Positions 35,579 through 47,998 of a stretch of DNA of 64,000 nucleotides are shown here, piece after piece; position 1 is the first letter of the stretch; each line of letters starts with the position of its first letter. The notes beneath the pieces are model-generated. The model made no database searches, was not told the origin of the DNA, and saw only the letters and a program-made list of their open reading frames with translations. The translations under genes and the position numbers were made by a program. This DNA comes from Citrus sinensis. Its lineage: Eukaryota > Streptophyta > Magnoliopsida > Sapindales > Rutaceae. The stretch is from the NCBI RefSeq assembly GCF_022201045.2, contig NC_068557.1, positions 27,009,501-27,073,500 of the forward strand, given 5' to 3'.

Positions 35579-38500
35579 TTAAGCCAGTCCGATATCCCTG
35601 AGAAACTTCATTTTGATATTCTTGAGTCTGGAAAGCACAACTTCCATGCATGGCCTTTCCTCTGGTGACGCTGCAGAACATTCTAGGCCTAGTTCCATAA
35701 TGGATAGTATACAATCCTTCTTACCCAAAAAAAGGTCATCCTCCTGCCGTTGCCCCAACAAATTTTCATCTATAACTTCAATCACTTCATGAGTTATTAA
35801 CGACTCCCTCACCCACCACTTCAAGTTCATTTCCCCGGCAAACATTTCATCCGTCGGCTTCTTTCCGGTGAATGTTTCCATTAGAAGAATACCATAACTA
35901 TACACATCACTTCTTGTTGACACTATTCCTTCTGATCCGAACTCTGCATTTCAATTTAATGTGCACAAATTAACATTAACATTAACAATAACATTATGAT
36001 GAAAGAAAAAAATTGAAAAATGAAATGAAGTTATAAGCTAGCTAGAATATGCAGAAGCAATTGGTTCACCTGGTGCCATGTATCCAATGGTGGCTAACGT
36101 CATTGTTTGTGCCACTGAGTCTCCCTCACCTAGAAGTTTTGCAATGCCAAAATCACTTACATGAGCGGCTAAATCTTCATCTAGGAGAACATTGCTGGGC
36201 TTTAAATCACAATGAATTATAGGTGATGTGTAATCGTTATGGAGGTATTTGAGAGCTGACGCAGCATCTATCATTATGTTCAACCTTTGCAGTAAATCCA
36301 GAAAATATTGATTAGAATACAACCAGTTCTCCAGGCTTCCATTCGGCATGAACTTGAGTACCAAGGCTTTGAAATCAATGGCAGAACAACTGCTCATGAT
36401 TTTAATGAGGTTTCGATGTCGAATTTGGCTCAGTACTTGGCACTCAGTATCAAAACTCCTTAATGCTTTCTCTACCTGCAAATGGAAAACTTTCACTGCA
36501 ACTGTCATCCCATTTGAAAGGTTTCCTACATACACTGTCCCGAAACTCCCTGTACCAATCAAGTTGCTTCCACCAAAACCATTTGTTGCTTTCTCGAGCT
36601 CTTCGTATGATATCCTCCTCCATGCTTCTAGTTCTATAGGTCGCAAATCTTCTTGAGCTGTCGAGTTTTCAATCTTTTTCCGCCGTCGTATGTAGGCAAT
36701 CACAAACACCCATGCAATCACCGTTGTTGCAATTGCTGGTAAAACATATCTCAATACATCTGCAATTGATCGTTGAGAAGTGCTAGTTTTGCAAGGCGGG
36801 AGTTGCATTTGTTGTGGACCACATAATCCTTGATTCCCTATGAAAGATTGAAATGAGAAATTTGCAAATGGTCCTCCAGAAGGAATTTCACCTTCTAAAT
36901 GGTTTAAGGACAAATTTAGATATTGGAGGTACAAGAGTTCCTCCATGGACCTGGGAACTTTTCCTGAAAGACTATTGTTTGAAAGATCCAGGAATTCCAA
37001 GCTCACCATTTCGCCAAAAGTTTGAGGAATATGACCTTGCAATCTATTATCTGCTAAAGAGAGATGTTTTAGTTGCTGCAGGTCTCCAATGGTGATTGGA
37101 ATATCACCTATTATTTGATTCCTTGACAAATCTAATTCTGTCACAACCTTCAAATTTCCAAACTCTGATGGGAGAGATCCATTCAGAGAATTCGCTGAAA
37201 AATTTATATTCAGGGTATCTACAAGATTTCCCAAAGCTGAGGGTATTTCAGAGGTAAATCCATTTGAGGATAATGATAGAGTTCTAAGAGAACTGATATT
37301 ACCTAAGCATGCAGCTAGTGGCCCTGTGAGCTTATTGCCTGTCAAAGTTAAGAAGGCCAATCTCTCCAAATGACATAACTCAAATGGGATGGATCCTTGC
37401 AATCTGCTGTTCCGCAGAGACAAAAACTGTAGCCCTCGTAATCTTCCAATTGTCTTTGGAATCGTTCCTGTCAACTTGTTGTCGTCTAAATTCAAGGATA
37501 TTAAGTTTGTCAAGTTGCCGATTTCTCCAGGAATGATGCCTTTAATCCTGGACTCATAAAGAGATAAAATCTGAAGAGCAGAAGAGAGGTTTCCTATGGA
37601 AACTGGAAGAGTTCCATTTAGAGGATTACCGTAGAGCACAAGACTTCTCAGATTCTTGCAATCTGTCAAAGATGAGAGAAAGCTCAACTCCGAAGATGAA
37701 AACTTGCTTCTCAAGTAATTACGAGCCAGGTGGAGCCGCTGCAGGTTTCTTAAATTACCAAGTTCATCGGGAATGAAGCCATAGAACGAGTTTAATGACA
37801 ACTCTATGGTGGTCAGCTGAGAAGCATTGGAGATAGCATTGGGAATAGGTCCAGTCAGTTTATTTTTTGCCAGGAGAAGCTGCTCAAGGTTTGGAAGCCA
37901 TAGGCCTATGGTCGATGGAAGATGGCCTGAGAGATAATTGTCTGACAATGCAATGTCTGTCATTGTTGAGGCATTGAAGATTGATGAGGGAATCGAGCCA
38001 GTCATACTGTTAGCTGATAAAAACAATGTTTCCAGATTATGCAGGTTGCCAATTTCAGGCGGTATTTCACCTGTCATACGGGAAGCACTCCATTAATGTG
38101 AAGTCTTTTATAATGATTTATAGGAAAAAAATTCACATGAATTGCAGACAGAAGAAATACAAAAATGAGAGGCAAGGTGGTTTTAAACCTTTCAAGTTGT
38201 TGTAGGAAAAATCAACCAGCTTCAACTGGGTCAGGTTCCCAATTTCTGAAGGGACTAGTCCTACCAAGTTGCTTTCTGGTAAGCTTAATATCTTCAAATT
38301 TACAAGATCACTGATCTGTCTTGGAATTTCACCTGTGTCATATGCAACAAGCCCGACAGTCAGTGATATTAATTGTGTCAAACGGAACTCTAAACACAGA
38401 AAAGGAAAGCAACATTCTAATATGTAGGAAAAAGATATCAACAAGTCAACAATCACATATGGTTACCCGTACAATTTTCAAAGGCAAAGCCAAGGTGGGA

Positions 38501-39469
38501 CATACCTTGGAAGTTGTTCACGCCAAGATACAATGTATTGAGCATAGTCAAATTTCCAATTTCTGCGGGTATGGTACCTTGGAAACGATTGTTAGACAAT
38601 GATAATACACTTAACTTTTGGCAATTAAATAAACTGAATGGGATTGGTCCGGATAATTGGTTCCAAGTCAAGTAAAGCTCTTCAACTTCAGGAAAATGAT
38701 CAAACATATCCGAAAAGAGAGTGCCAGAAAGTTTATTAGAGCTGAAATCAATGATTCTGAGCGAAGAAGATACATTGAGGATGGGAGATGGTACAGAACC
38801 TGAAAGCTGGTTGTGGAAGAAATCAACAACCTGGAGTGAAGATATGTTGAAGATTATAGAAGGTATAAAGCCTGAAAACTGATTTCGATCCAAATAAATT
38901 ATCTTCAAGTTAGGAAAATTGCCAACGGCTTCTGGGATGGAACCCTGCAGCATATTGTTAGATAAATCCAATGTCTCCAGCTTTGGCATGCAGCAGAACG
39001 AAAATGGGATAACACCTCTGAAATTATTACCAGACAGAACCAATGTTTGGGTTTCATTCAAGGATACAAACCATGAAGGAATTTCCCCGCCCAAACTGTT
39101 GTTCATAAAGTTGATATACTTGAGTCTCTGTAAACTAACCAATTCTCGAGGTATGGAACCGTAAAAACTATTGTTTTTGAAATCAAGTCTTGCAAGAAAA
39201 GACAGATTTCCCAAGTGAGGAGGAATGGTGCCAGTCAGTCCCATGTCTGAAAGTTCTAAGGCTGTGACTCTGCGGTGTCGCCTGCCGCAGCTTACGCCTA
39301 CCCAGTTGCAGATTGAAGTACCAGCTGACCAGTTGGTGGCCAAAATGTTTTGAGGGTTGCAAGTGATATGGCTTTTTAAGGCAAGTAGAGCAGATTGATC
39401 AGTGTCAATGTTGGTCGTCGCAGCCATTGCTAAGCTGATCATTATCAAACAATGCAGCACTAGAAACAT
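35579..39469 (-). CDS. LRR receptor-like kinase, subfamily XII type, non-RD
   Basis: Predicted plasma-membrane pattern receptor. Exons 38506-39469, 38189-38332, 36070-38070 and 35579-35943 give 1157 residues. Order: signal peptide (about 1-17), N-cap with CNWVGVSC, more than 20 LRRs of about 24 residues (consensus LxLxxNxLxGxIPxxIGNL), transmembrane segment (about 812-830), stop-transfer RRRKK, and kinase. Kinase motifs: GTGSFGTVY, VAVKVF (Lys about 895), HCDLKPSNV with Cys in place of Arg (about 989-991), DFG (about 1009-1011) and APE rebuilt across the last intron. The non-RD HCD motif is known for FLS2, EFR and Xa21-type immune receptors. All three introns are phase 1, and exon 2 covers exactly two LRRs. 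I start at ATG 39469: the more upstream frame has only TTG and then an in-frame stop. The ligand is not predictable. Confidence 0.93.
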
Positions 39470-40321
39470 TGTTGGATTGATCCAAGGATGAAGCAAATGT
39501 CACTAAAATTTTATTGGATTTCTCTGCCAAACATAAGTGCTAACAAGTTACTAATTAATTTATATTTTCTTGCACTGAAAAAAAATTAAGAAAAGTCAGA
39601 GGGACGGTGAATTTAAAACAAGTTTAAAGAGTTTGAAAATTTTATTGAGTTCAGATTGGAGGAAGTTAAAACTACCAGTATTAGGCCACCACAACATGTA
39701 CGGTGATATGAGCGATGAGCTCAGAGTCGTTTGTTATATTTGTTATTTATATCTATCTGAATTTTCTGTGCTATCGATGCTTCAAGCCCAAGTTATCAAA
39801 TCGATGATATTATATTTAATTCCAGAGTAGGCCAATTCATTTTGACAAAATGAATAAAAAAAAGTAAAAAGAATCACTAATCGTCAAGGAGAAAACTAGT
39901 TAAATATCTATCTTTTTGTCATATGTCCAGGCTACAGAGCTCTGTGTTCATCGTAATCTTTACAAGAAGCCTAAGTATTTTTAAAGTTTTGCCTAAAGAA
40001 AAGAGATTGCTGATAACACAATTACATCTTGACGACACCAACCTATCAGAGGCCGCTACATCAACGAAATTAAGGCATAAAAAACAATTAGGTGTTTGAA
40101 AACTTCAAGTAAAACAAATTTGGTTGTAAGATTAGACGGCTCTTTGAATCAGTAGCCTATGAAAGTGGAACATATACAGCAGTTTGATTTCCAACAACTT
40201 TAGAAGTTACATTACCTTCAAATGGCTTCCCCTTTTTCCCTTTCTCTGTGATTTATACAGTAAAGAAATTTGAAAAAATGCACAGCTAAATGACAAGATT
40301 TTAGTCTAGATTGTACATCTA
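39470..40321. other. Promoter side of the LRR kinase gene and 3' flank of the TLC gene
   Basis: No coding sequence or paired repeat recognised. The two flanking genes are both on the minus strand, so this stretch holds the kinase promoter and the TLC gene terminator region. Confidence 0.5.
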
Positions 40322-43300
40322 TCACTGCCTCTTCGCTAAAGTTTTCTTCAATCCTTTCAGGATCTTCCCAAACCACATCACGTTCATGATAGCGAGCACA
40401 AATGGCACCACAAAAACCAAGAGATAGCCGATAGCATGCATCTCGACAACCTGCCAATTCAATCAAGTGACTTGACGTCATAACTGAGACTCCAGACAAT
40501 TTTTAACTTACGTACGATCCCTTTTTTTTAAAATCAAATTATTCAAGAATCTTCTGAATTCTAGATAAAAATTGAACACTGACATAAATATATAACATCA
40601 ATAAAAAATTATGACTTAACCAAAGAGAGTAACATATTTCTATGTCAGAAATTAAAACAAAGAAGACGACCATTCTTGTCCTCCAAGTCTATTTCAAGGT
40701 TCAAATTAAGTTCTCTTGGAGCAGTTCATTCACTCCGGCTCAGTCCTTCCAAGATTTGGGCCTTTCTATTCATGTTGACGGCCAAATTAACTGATTTCAA
40801 TATGTAATTGATGTAACAGCTAAAGCGTGTTTGGCTGCTAGGGTACATATTTAGTTGACGTGCCAACATGCTAAACCAGTTATGATACATTTTAGAATGC
40901 AGTGCCTAAATATCAGTTAATGTGGAAAAAAACCTAGGAGATATGGCAATCATTGGCTCTCTTCCTGTTCTCCTGTCCTCTCTATGCCCTTTCCTCTTTG
41001 CCATTCTCAATTTCCCCTCTACCTCTGTCTCCTCCTCAGCAGTCACATTGACCAAATCAGAAAAAGAAGAGTAGAAAGCGAGACCGAGAAACAAGAAGGA
41101 AGAGAAAGAGCTAATGATTGCCATGTCAACAAAATATTCCATAGTCAACTAATATTTAGTTACTCCATCCCTCAACGTCGTAGGGTAAATATTAACCAAG
41201 TCAACTAAATATTCATGCCAATTAACTGCATCAACTGACAGGTTAACAACAGATGTTGAAGGATAGGTAGATAAAGATGAAGCGACTAGAGGCTTGAAGG
41301 ATGCAAACTTGAAGGGCAAAAATGGGGTTTTATGCAACAAAGGGAAGAAGTGAAGAAATAATTGGATAATCCCACTGCATATACAAAGTTAAGAAGTCGT
41401 TAGCTAAAAAAAGATTAAAAAAATAATAATAATCATAAAGGTTCAGAAATGTCAGCATCCGCTCAATCTGCTTTAATAGGCTAACAAAGAGAAGAATATA
41501 AACAACAGATATTGCTAAACATTTGGAACGAGATAAAAACAGAGGAGGAGAATTACCATCCCAAATCATAGGAGATTACTAGTTGGGAGAGGAAAAAAAG
41601 AAAGAAGGCTAAACTTCTGCTATATGAATTAAACAATAAAATATATCATTTTCAGGAAATACAAATGTCAGATGGAAGGAATTACCTGATCATAGTGCAA
41701 ATAAACATGGTAAAACATGTAAACAAACAGCAGAATTCTTGCAATCTGCAATTTTCACAATTTGTTTCAGGAGCATTCCACATAATAAACTAAGTCTCTC
41801 AATGTTGAAAACTCAAGAGGATTCAACTCACCAGCCAAGCAAAAAAGATAATAACCCCATTTACGAGATATGTGGTGGACCTCTTCATACCAGCCGTATC
41901 AAGGTACCTTTGTAAGCCCAAAGAGATAATTAAAATCTAATTCTGGACCCTAATAAAATCTTAACTAGCACAAAACCTACCATCTCATGTTGATCTCTGG
42001 AGTTGTCACCTCAGAGATGAGCACCATGTATGTATAAAGCTGACCTTCTCCAGAAAACATAGAATATGCTACTGCAATTCCGGAAAGAGAGTGATGGACA
42101 ACCTGAAATCAAATTCTACTATCTTATCAGTAGTACTACCATGCCTTCCACATTGCATGTATGGATCCACTATGGACTTAATGCAAATGCCACCTTCAAA
42201 TTCACTATCTATATGCAACTAGCTGAGCTTTTCAAATCTAGACCTTACTGTTTAGTTTTATGCAGATTCAACCCAAAAATACTAAAATTCAGCATATAAG
42301 TTGTCTTGAAGATTTATATCTGGGGTGCACTGAAATTGATACCAAAAATACATTAAAAACTCTTAAGTTCAAACATGAACCTGAAGCCAGAAGACTCAAT
42401 TTTTAATGTTTGCCTCAAGTATACTTTATATTCACTTATAGAAACCAACACAACATGCCTGAGAAACTCCAAACATAAGCAAAACGCAGGGCTGTTTAAA
42501 TGTTTGTCTAAGAGTGCTGTAGACAGAATAACTATAGAAAAAGGAGTATGTCAGTCAAACCAGTTACACCATTATCAGAGAGTTTTTACAACAGAAAAAA
42601 AAAAGGTAGCAAACGCACAAAATCAATGCTTGATTGCCTTTTCCTAGAGAATTATACTTACATATTCCATTCCCCCTAAAGAAGGGTATAGCCAAAAAAT
42701 CATTCCAAGATCCGCAAGGAAGTAACCAACAGAAACCTGTCAAAATCATATCAAATCATGAACTCAAAACACTTACAATAGAGGGTCCCACACTTATCCA
42801 ACAAGACAAATAATAACAGCCATGAGAACTATTTCACAGCCCTAGCAAAAATCAATGAGGAGCTGCCTGTATTTACAAAGACATGCCTATGGTTTAAGCA
42901 AAATCAACAGAAATGTTTCTTTATTTTCGAGATGATAACAACAAGGGATGGGAATCACGTAGAAGCGAATCAAAAGTCATGTACATCATATGGCTTTGTC
43001 TTGCTAATGCAAAGAGAAGATGGATTATAACTATAGCCAGTCCTAACTGCAATGGTCGACCAAGAAAGTACAAGGAATCATAACACAAAAATTATAGTTT
43101 TGAGAAAATTCGTAGAGCAGCATTTCCTTTTATCTGCAATGTGAAAAACTGAACCATATTACCACAAACAGCTATAATGTAGAACATAGAAGCTATGAAT
43201 CTCAGGCATAAATATATTTTAAATGAGAAAGAAACTCATCGAAAGGTGTGAGCATGTATGTTTTCCTACTTCTCAAAAGCTATGAACACAATCTTTGCTA

Positions 43301-43877
43301 AATGCTTAATAACTAAAAATACTCACCCCTAATCCAAAATTAGAGAGCCAGGAGCTCCGGAAAGTAATAGGACCAGTATGCTGTTGGTCAGAAAAGAGAT
43401 CTGACCAGAACACATAGTACAACGACAAGGCAGTGATGAAAATTGCATGAACCGTAGAGATACCACTGTTGAAATTAGAATATTAATCAATAAGGGCATA
43501 AACAACAACTACAAAAAGAAAATGCAAAAATATGGATTATGAACTGACCGATTGTTCCACTCCATTCGTTGGATTTTGGTAAGACCATTATATGCCTTGA
43601 AGTAAAAGGTACTAATTAACTGAGTAAGATCATAGACCTGTTAGAGAGAAAAATATTCAATATGATATATAATGAGGGGGAAAATAAAGCAAGTGCACAA
43701 ATAAAATAGGTATAAAGAAACAAGGAGAAAAGAGTGTACCACTTTGCAGGCCAGTAAGCCAGCAAGGATGGATGTATATGGAATGAAAGGGTCTGCTATT
43801 ATGTAGTTCTTGACCAGCACTTGCGCTTGATTTTGATAGGACTTAATAGCTGTCACTGTCTGTTCAGACATTGCCAT
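40322..43877 (-). CDS. TLC-domain (TRAM/LAG1/CLN8) multipass membrane protein
   Basis: Eight exons: 43740-43877, 43549-43637, 43327-43465, 42662-42736, 41981-42102, 41832-41907, 41686-41745 and 40322-40450. They join in frame to 275 residues. Several hydrophobic spans follow each other (SILAGLLACKV, AIFITALSLYYVFW, YFLADLGMIFWLY, LVNGVIIFFAWLI, ILLFVYMFYHVY, LLVFVVPFVLAIM). The histidine motif VVHHSLSGIAVAY is the TLC-domain signature, and the C-terminus is basic (KILKGLKKTLAKRQ). This fits the TMEM56/At4g19645-like group, which is distinct from the LAG1 ceramide synthases because it lacks their homeobox part. ER or Golgi location is expected; the biochemical role is not established. All introns are GT-AG. 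Confidence 0.92.
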
Positions 43878-45530
43878 TATAATTCCTTCTACCTTAATTA
43901 TCAGATCTTATATTTCTTCTTCTGCACTCTACTATTTTCTTCCTCGCTTCATCTTGCTTTTTCAACTGTTCCCAAAAGCATAAGAAATAAGTCAGTACTA
44001 AAGGAAAAACAAAATCATCATTTTGAAGCAAATTAATTATGAAAGACACCATCATATTCCATAAATCTATGTTCTGGCCAGCATCAAGAAACAGTTGAAT
44101 GGGAACTTTCCCACGGCAGCATTTATTTCAATAATTCATGCAGAAAGATTTTCTAGAAATACTATTAGCTTGCTTACAGTTCACATCACAGCTACAATAG
44201 CAGACACATAGATTAAGGGCCATAGAGAAAACCATTACTAAACAAACCGAATATTTAGAGAAGAGTAATGATAGAGCCGCAAACTCTTGTATAAACTGAT
44301 GTGGCATAATTTCATTGGTTAATGAAAATAAAAAATAATTCAAATAAATCAAGGCCAGGGGATATTTTCATCCAAACCAATACAGTTATGGAACATCAAT
44401 TTGAACAGAATAAGTTGGTAAAAGAGTTTGTGGCTCTATCATTGCTCTTAAGAGGCAGTGTAGACAGAGGTAGCTGAGTTTTGGGGTGCGGATTTGAGGG
44501 CATAGTAATTAAGTTAATACGGAAGAAAATATTAGCCAATGACCGAGAATGACATTTCTAATGTAAGATGAACTATTAATTGAAAAACTGCATTTGCACG
44601 GCCAAGTTTCAGAGTCAGCCAGCTAAAGAATGCAAGAAATCAAATATTTCATACTTTAGGGTCTGTGAAACGGCGCCCAAGGAAAAATACATCTACAGAG
44701 TACAAGTTACAGTTGAAAAGTGAAAATTTTACTTTTCAAACATCATCCCAGCAACCAGAGGTTCATTGGTGCAAGAATGATCAGAGCATAGGATGTTTAT
44801 AGCTGATAACACAAAAACAAAAAGTTCTACTGATATAACTTATAACATAGTTCTAAATTTTACAAGCAAAGCCAGTATATAACAACCAGTTTCACAGGAT
44901 TAATAAGTATTGATACTTAGAGTTACAGCTAAATATTAATAGAGCAATCGAAAGGAATTAGAAATAAATATTAAAAAAAATAAAGCTTTATTACTTACAA
45001 ATGACAGAATCAGTTTACACAAAATCACCCAACAACAAGCAGATCATGAGAAACATCGTTAAATAATAATAATAACAATAAAACTAAACAAAATCTGATG
45101 AATCAGATTGAAGAGCTTACCCTTAAGCATAAATATCCACAAATCAAATAAAATTACGATAAATGCTGGAGCTAATCAATGCAAAATCCAACAAAAAAAA
45201 AATAACAGCTATGGAGGACCAAAAGCAATCATCACATGCACCCACAAACTCACCAACCGTGAGGTTTTGTTTTGTTCAAATCAACGAGATTTTTTTTTTT
45301 CTCCCTTGAATGGGGTCGGAACTCACAATCTATTTCAACTGCAAACAGTAAATGAAAGGCTTGAGATTTATTTAATATATAGAGATAAAGATGGAAATGC
45401 CGAAGAATGAATTGGAGAATGGAATTGGAGAGAGGAAGGGGACAAAAATGGAAAGTGGTGCTGAGGTTTGCTTGCGCTTGTACGCGTCGTTTTGCTCAGC
45501 TTTTGTGTGTTTGTGTGTGTGTGCGTTTTT
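43878..45530 (-). promoter_or_regulatory. Probable 5' UTR (with leader intron) and promoter of the TLC gene
   Basis: Read on the minus strand, 45380-45500 is CT-rich with repeated CCATT and CTCC groups, as in a plant 5' UTR, and a TATATATTAAAT-like string lies at about 45370-45385 on the transcribed side. The coding start is 1.5 kb away, so a leader intron probably spans much of 43900-45370. The splice sites are not fixed. The MITE at 44261 would then be intronic. Confidence 0.35.
44261..44449. mobile_element. MITE, 189 bp, nearly complete hairpin
   Basis: The left end AAGAGTAATGATAGAGCC and the inverted right end AAGAGCAATGATAGAGCC differ by one base, and the match continues into GCAAACTCTT against CACAAACTCTT. 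Inner arms are partly mirrored too. No coding. The target duplication is not evident. Similar termini occur at 16102-16276. Confidence 0.8.
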
Positions 45531-47760
45531 TTTTTTTTAAATTTGTTTGTGTTGGATTGGATGACTAGAACTCTGGAAGCAAGCATGGATTGTGTGAGTG
45601 ATATTTTTGATTTTGCTGAAGAAGGTTGCCATAACGCATTTTATGGTCGTGTGACGATCAACATTTAAATAAATTTAATTAAATTGGATTGGATTTAATT
45701 ATATTATACATGTAATTTATATGTCACATTGGTTGTGCGTATACGACGTTATAAGTGTGATATTTAAAATTTAAGCCGTATTAAATTATTAAATTGATTT
45801 AATTTTTTGTTCAGGAAAAGTTTAAATGAAAGAGAAAATCTTTCGTACGCTCAATTGTTATTTATATAAAGTTCTTTAATTATAATTAATTCTATTTTTT
45901 AACTAATTCTATTGATTCTATCTTCGACCAATATATTGTATCGATGTAATTTCCCAAATAACCCCATCACCCCTCTGCCGTTACATTAATACCATTACGT
46001 GCAAACGTTTTGGATTCTTTTACGTTTTTGCCCCTGCGAACATGCAATAATTGTGATAAGCAATTTGACCTGCAAAGTTAATAATAATTATGATTATTAT
46101 TATTACCATCATCATCATCCAGATTTTGATTTTTATTTTGTATTGAATATTTGATTTTGATCGGATAAGGCTTGATTTGGAGTGTTCGGATATAGTTTAG
46201 TTTTATTATGTTACTTTGCATTAATATTTACTTAATTATTTTTATTTAATTTGAGCGTTAAACACGTGTCAAGTCTATGATTCTTATCTCCGTAAAGTAT
46301 AATGTTAAAAGTATATTTACACCCTTCAAATTTATATCTAAAACGGTGAAAGAATTTACTACAAGGGGAACTGAATATTTAAAAAAATAATATATAATTA
46401 AGTAGTATATATTTGAAAACAATACGGCAATGATCTTACGAGACATATATATATTGTTTTATTCTAATATATATATGTGTGTGTTCACAAGTATGGTTTT
46501 TTTAATGGGACACAATAATTAAACATATGATTTAATAGTTTATCGACACTGACTTTATTAAATTATATACTTTAATAATTTATCAAAAAAAAAGGATACG
46601 ACTGCATTAAAAAAATATTATATATATTTAATTGTTTTCTCGCAAATAATTGGCTAAATTTGATCCGGTGATATGAGTGCAAAATCATGATAATAAAGGT
46701 GGTGGTATTAATTTAGTCATACATCATGATCATCACGATTAAAGGAGCATTAATGAGCATACACTTAGGAAGAAGGATTTACACTTTACAGTGCCAGGTA
46801 TCAATAACTAATTATACATGTTAGTTTGCTCGTCAAGTTTCTAGAAGAGTCTTCTGGGCTAGTTACATTGATTTTATTTATATACTAGTAATGAATGATG
46901 ATGTAGTTATAAATTTTTATATAAATTTATTTTGTAGAAATATTTAGCTTTAATTTTAGTTAAATAAAAATATAAGATAAAAAATAAATTATATAGATAA
47001 AAAGATATTTGATCCAACCAATCTAATCGTATCGCATTAATTTATAAAAAAATTATACAAAAATTTATAATTATAATATTACTCACTATTAATATCATCT
47101 AATCTGTCAAACATTTAAGCGACATAAATTAAAAAAAATAAAAAAATAAGAGAGGAGAAGAAAATTGGCGGTAAAGAAGAGAAAAATTTGTTGGTGGCAG
47201 CGAGTGGAAGATAGAAAGTGTGCATTAATAATAAAAATTAAAAAGATTAAAATTTATTAAAATTTTAATTTAAGGACTTAAAATTAATGTACAATTAAGT
47301 ATAATTTTAGAAGATTTTTTATCCATCTTCTTAGTCGATTATATATGCACGTGGACTTTAATTATATTGTATTTTGATGAAATTATATATAATGTTAAAA
47401 AAACAGATTAGAAATAATAATATTGATAATAAAAATGTTACCGGATCCTAATAATTAAGATACATAATAAATTAATTTGTCACTAGACATTTGGCCGAAG
47501 TAATTGGATTGCTGCTCTCACAAACGTGAAGATAATGATTCAATCCCTATTGTGGGGGTTAATATTTATAAACTCCGCTACCTTCCAAAACTCAAGTGGA
47601 GCAGGACATCTATTTATTAGAATTTAATGTAATAATATAGCAGTTGTAAAAAAAGTACGTGACAGAATTAATTTTGTAGGACACCATATGAATTGAGGTC
47701 AGGGGATGATTCTACGACCAATTGGAGAATTCTATTAACATCAAACCCTAACTAATACAA
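45531..47760. other. Intergenic, no gene seen
   Basis: AT-rich spacer between the divergent TLC and mTERF genes. No ORF with recognisable content, RNA gene or paired repeat was found. A (TG)n run lies near 45505-45523. Confidence 0.5.
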
Positions 47761-47847
47761 TCGCGGTCGCAGTCTTCCCCTTCCTGAGCAGAACCAGAAG
47801 TTGGCCCTGGGGCATCAAAACTAGTCTCCCCAAATTCCAATCCTAAG

Positions 47848-47962
47848 GTAACAGAATTGGAACTTTTCCCATTCTCATTTTCATTGTCTTTTACTTCAAT
47901 TCAGCTATTTCAATTAGGACACCACAGTTCTCACATGCATTTTACTCTTAGTTGATGTTCAG
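47848..47962 (+). other. Possible 5' leader intron of the mTERF gene
   Basis: A donor AAG|GTAACAG lies at 47848 and acceptors end at 47951 (CTCTTAG) and 47962 (GTTCAG), just upstream of the start codon at 47999. If used, the intron is 104 or 115 nt. This is inferred from splice-site appearance only. Confidence 0.35.
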
Positions 47963-47998
47963 TTTCGAACTTTCACTTACTAAATTTCTTTGCTTCCG

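Noticed and set aside
36348..39164. Plus-strand ORFs over the LRR kinase
   Set aside because: Antisense reflections of the LRR repeats; the minus strand carries the full domain order.
45368..45668. Short ORFs near the TLC promoter
   Set aside because: They overlap a CT-rich probable 5' leader, and the protein sequences are low complexity.
47470..47620. tRNA-like 'gattcaatcc' string
   Set aside because: No acceptor stem or anticodon arm could be folded around it.
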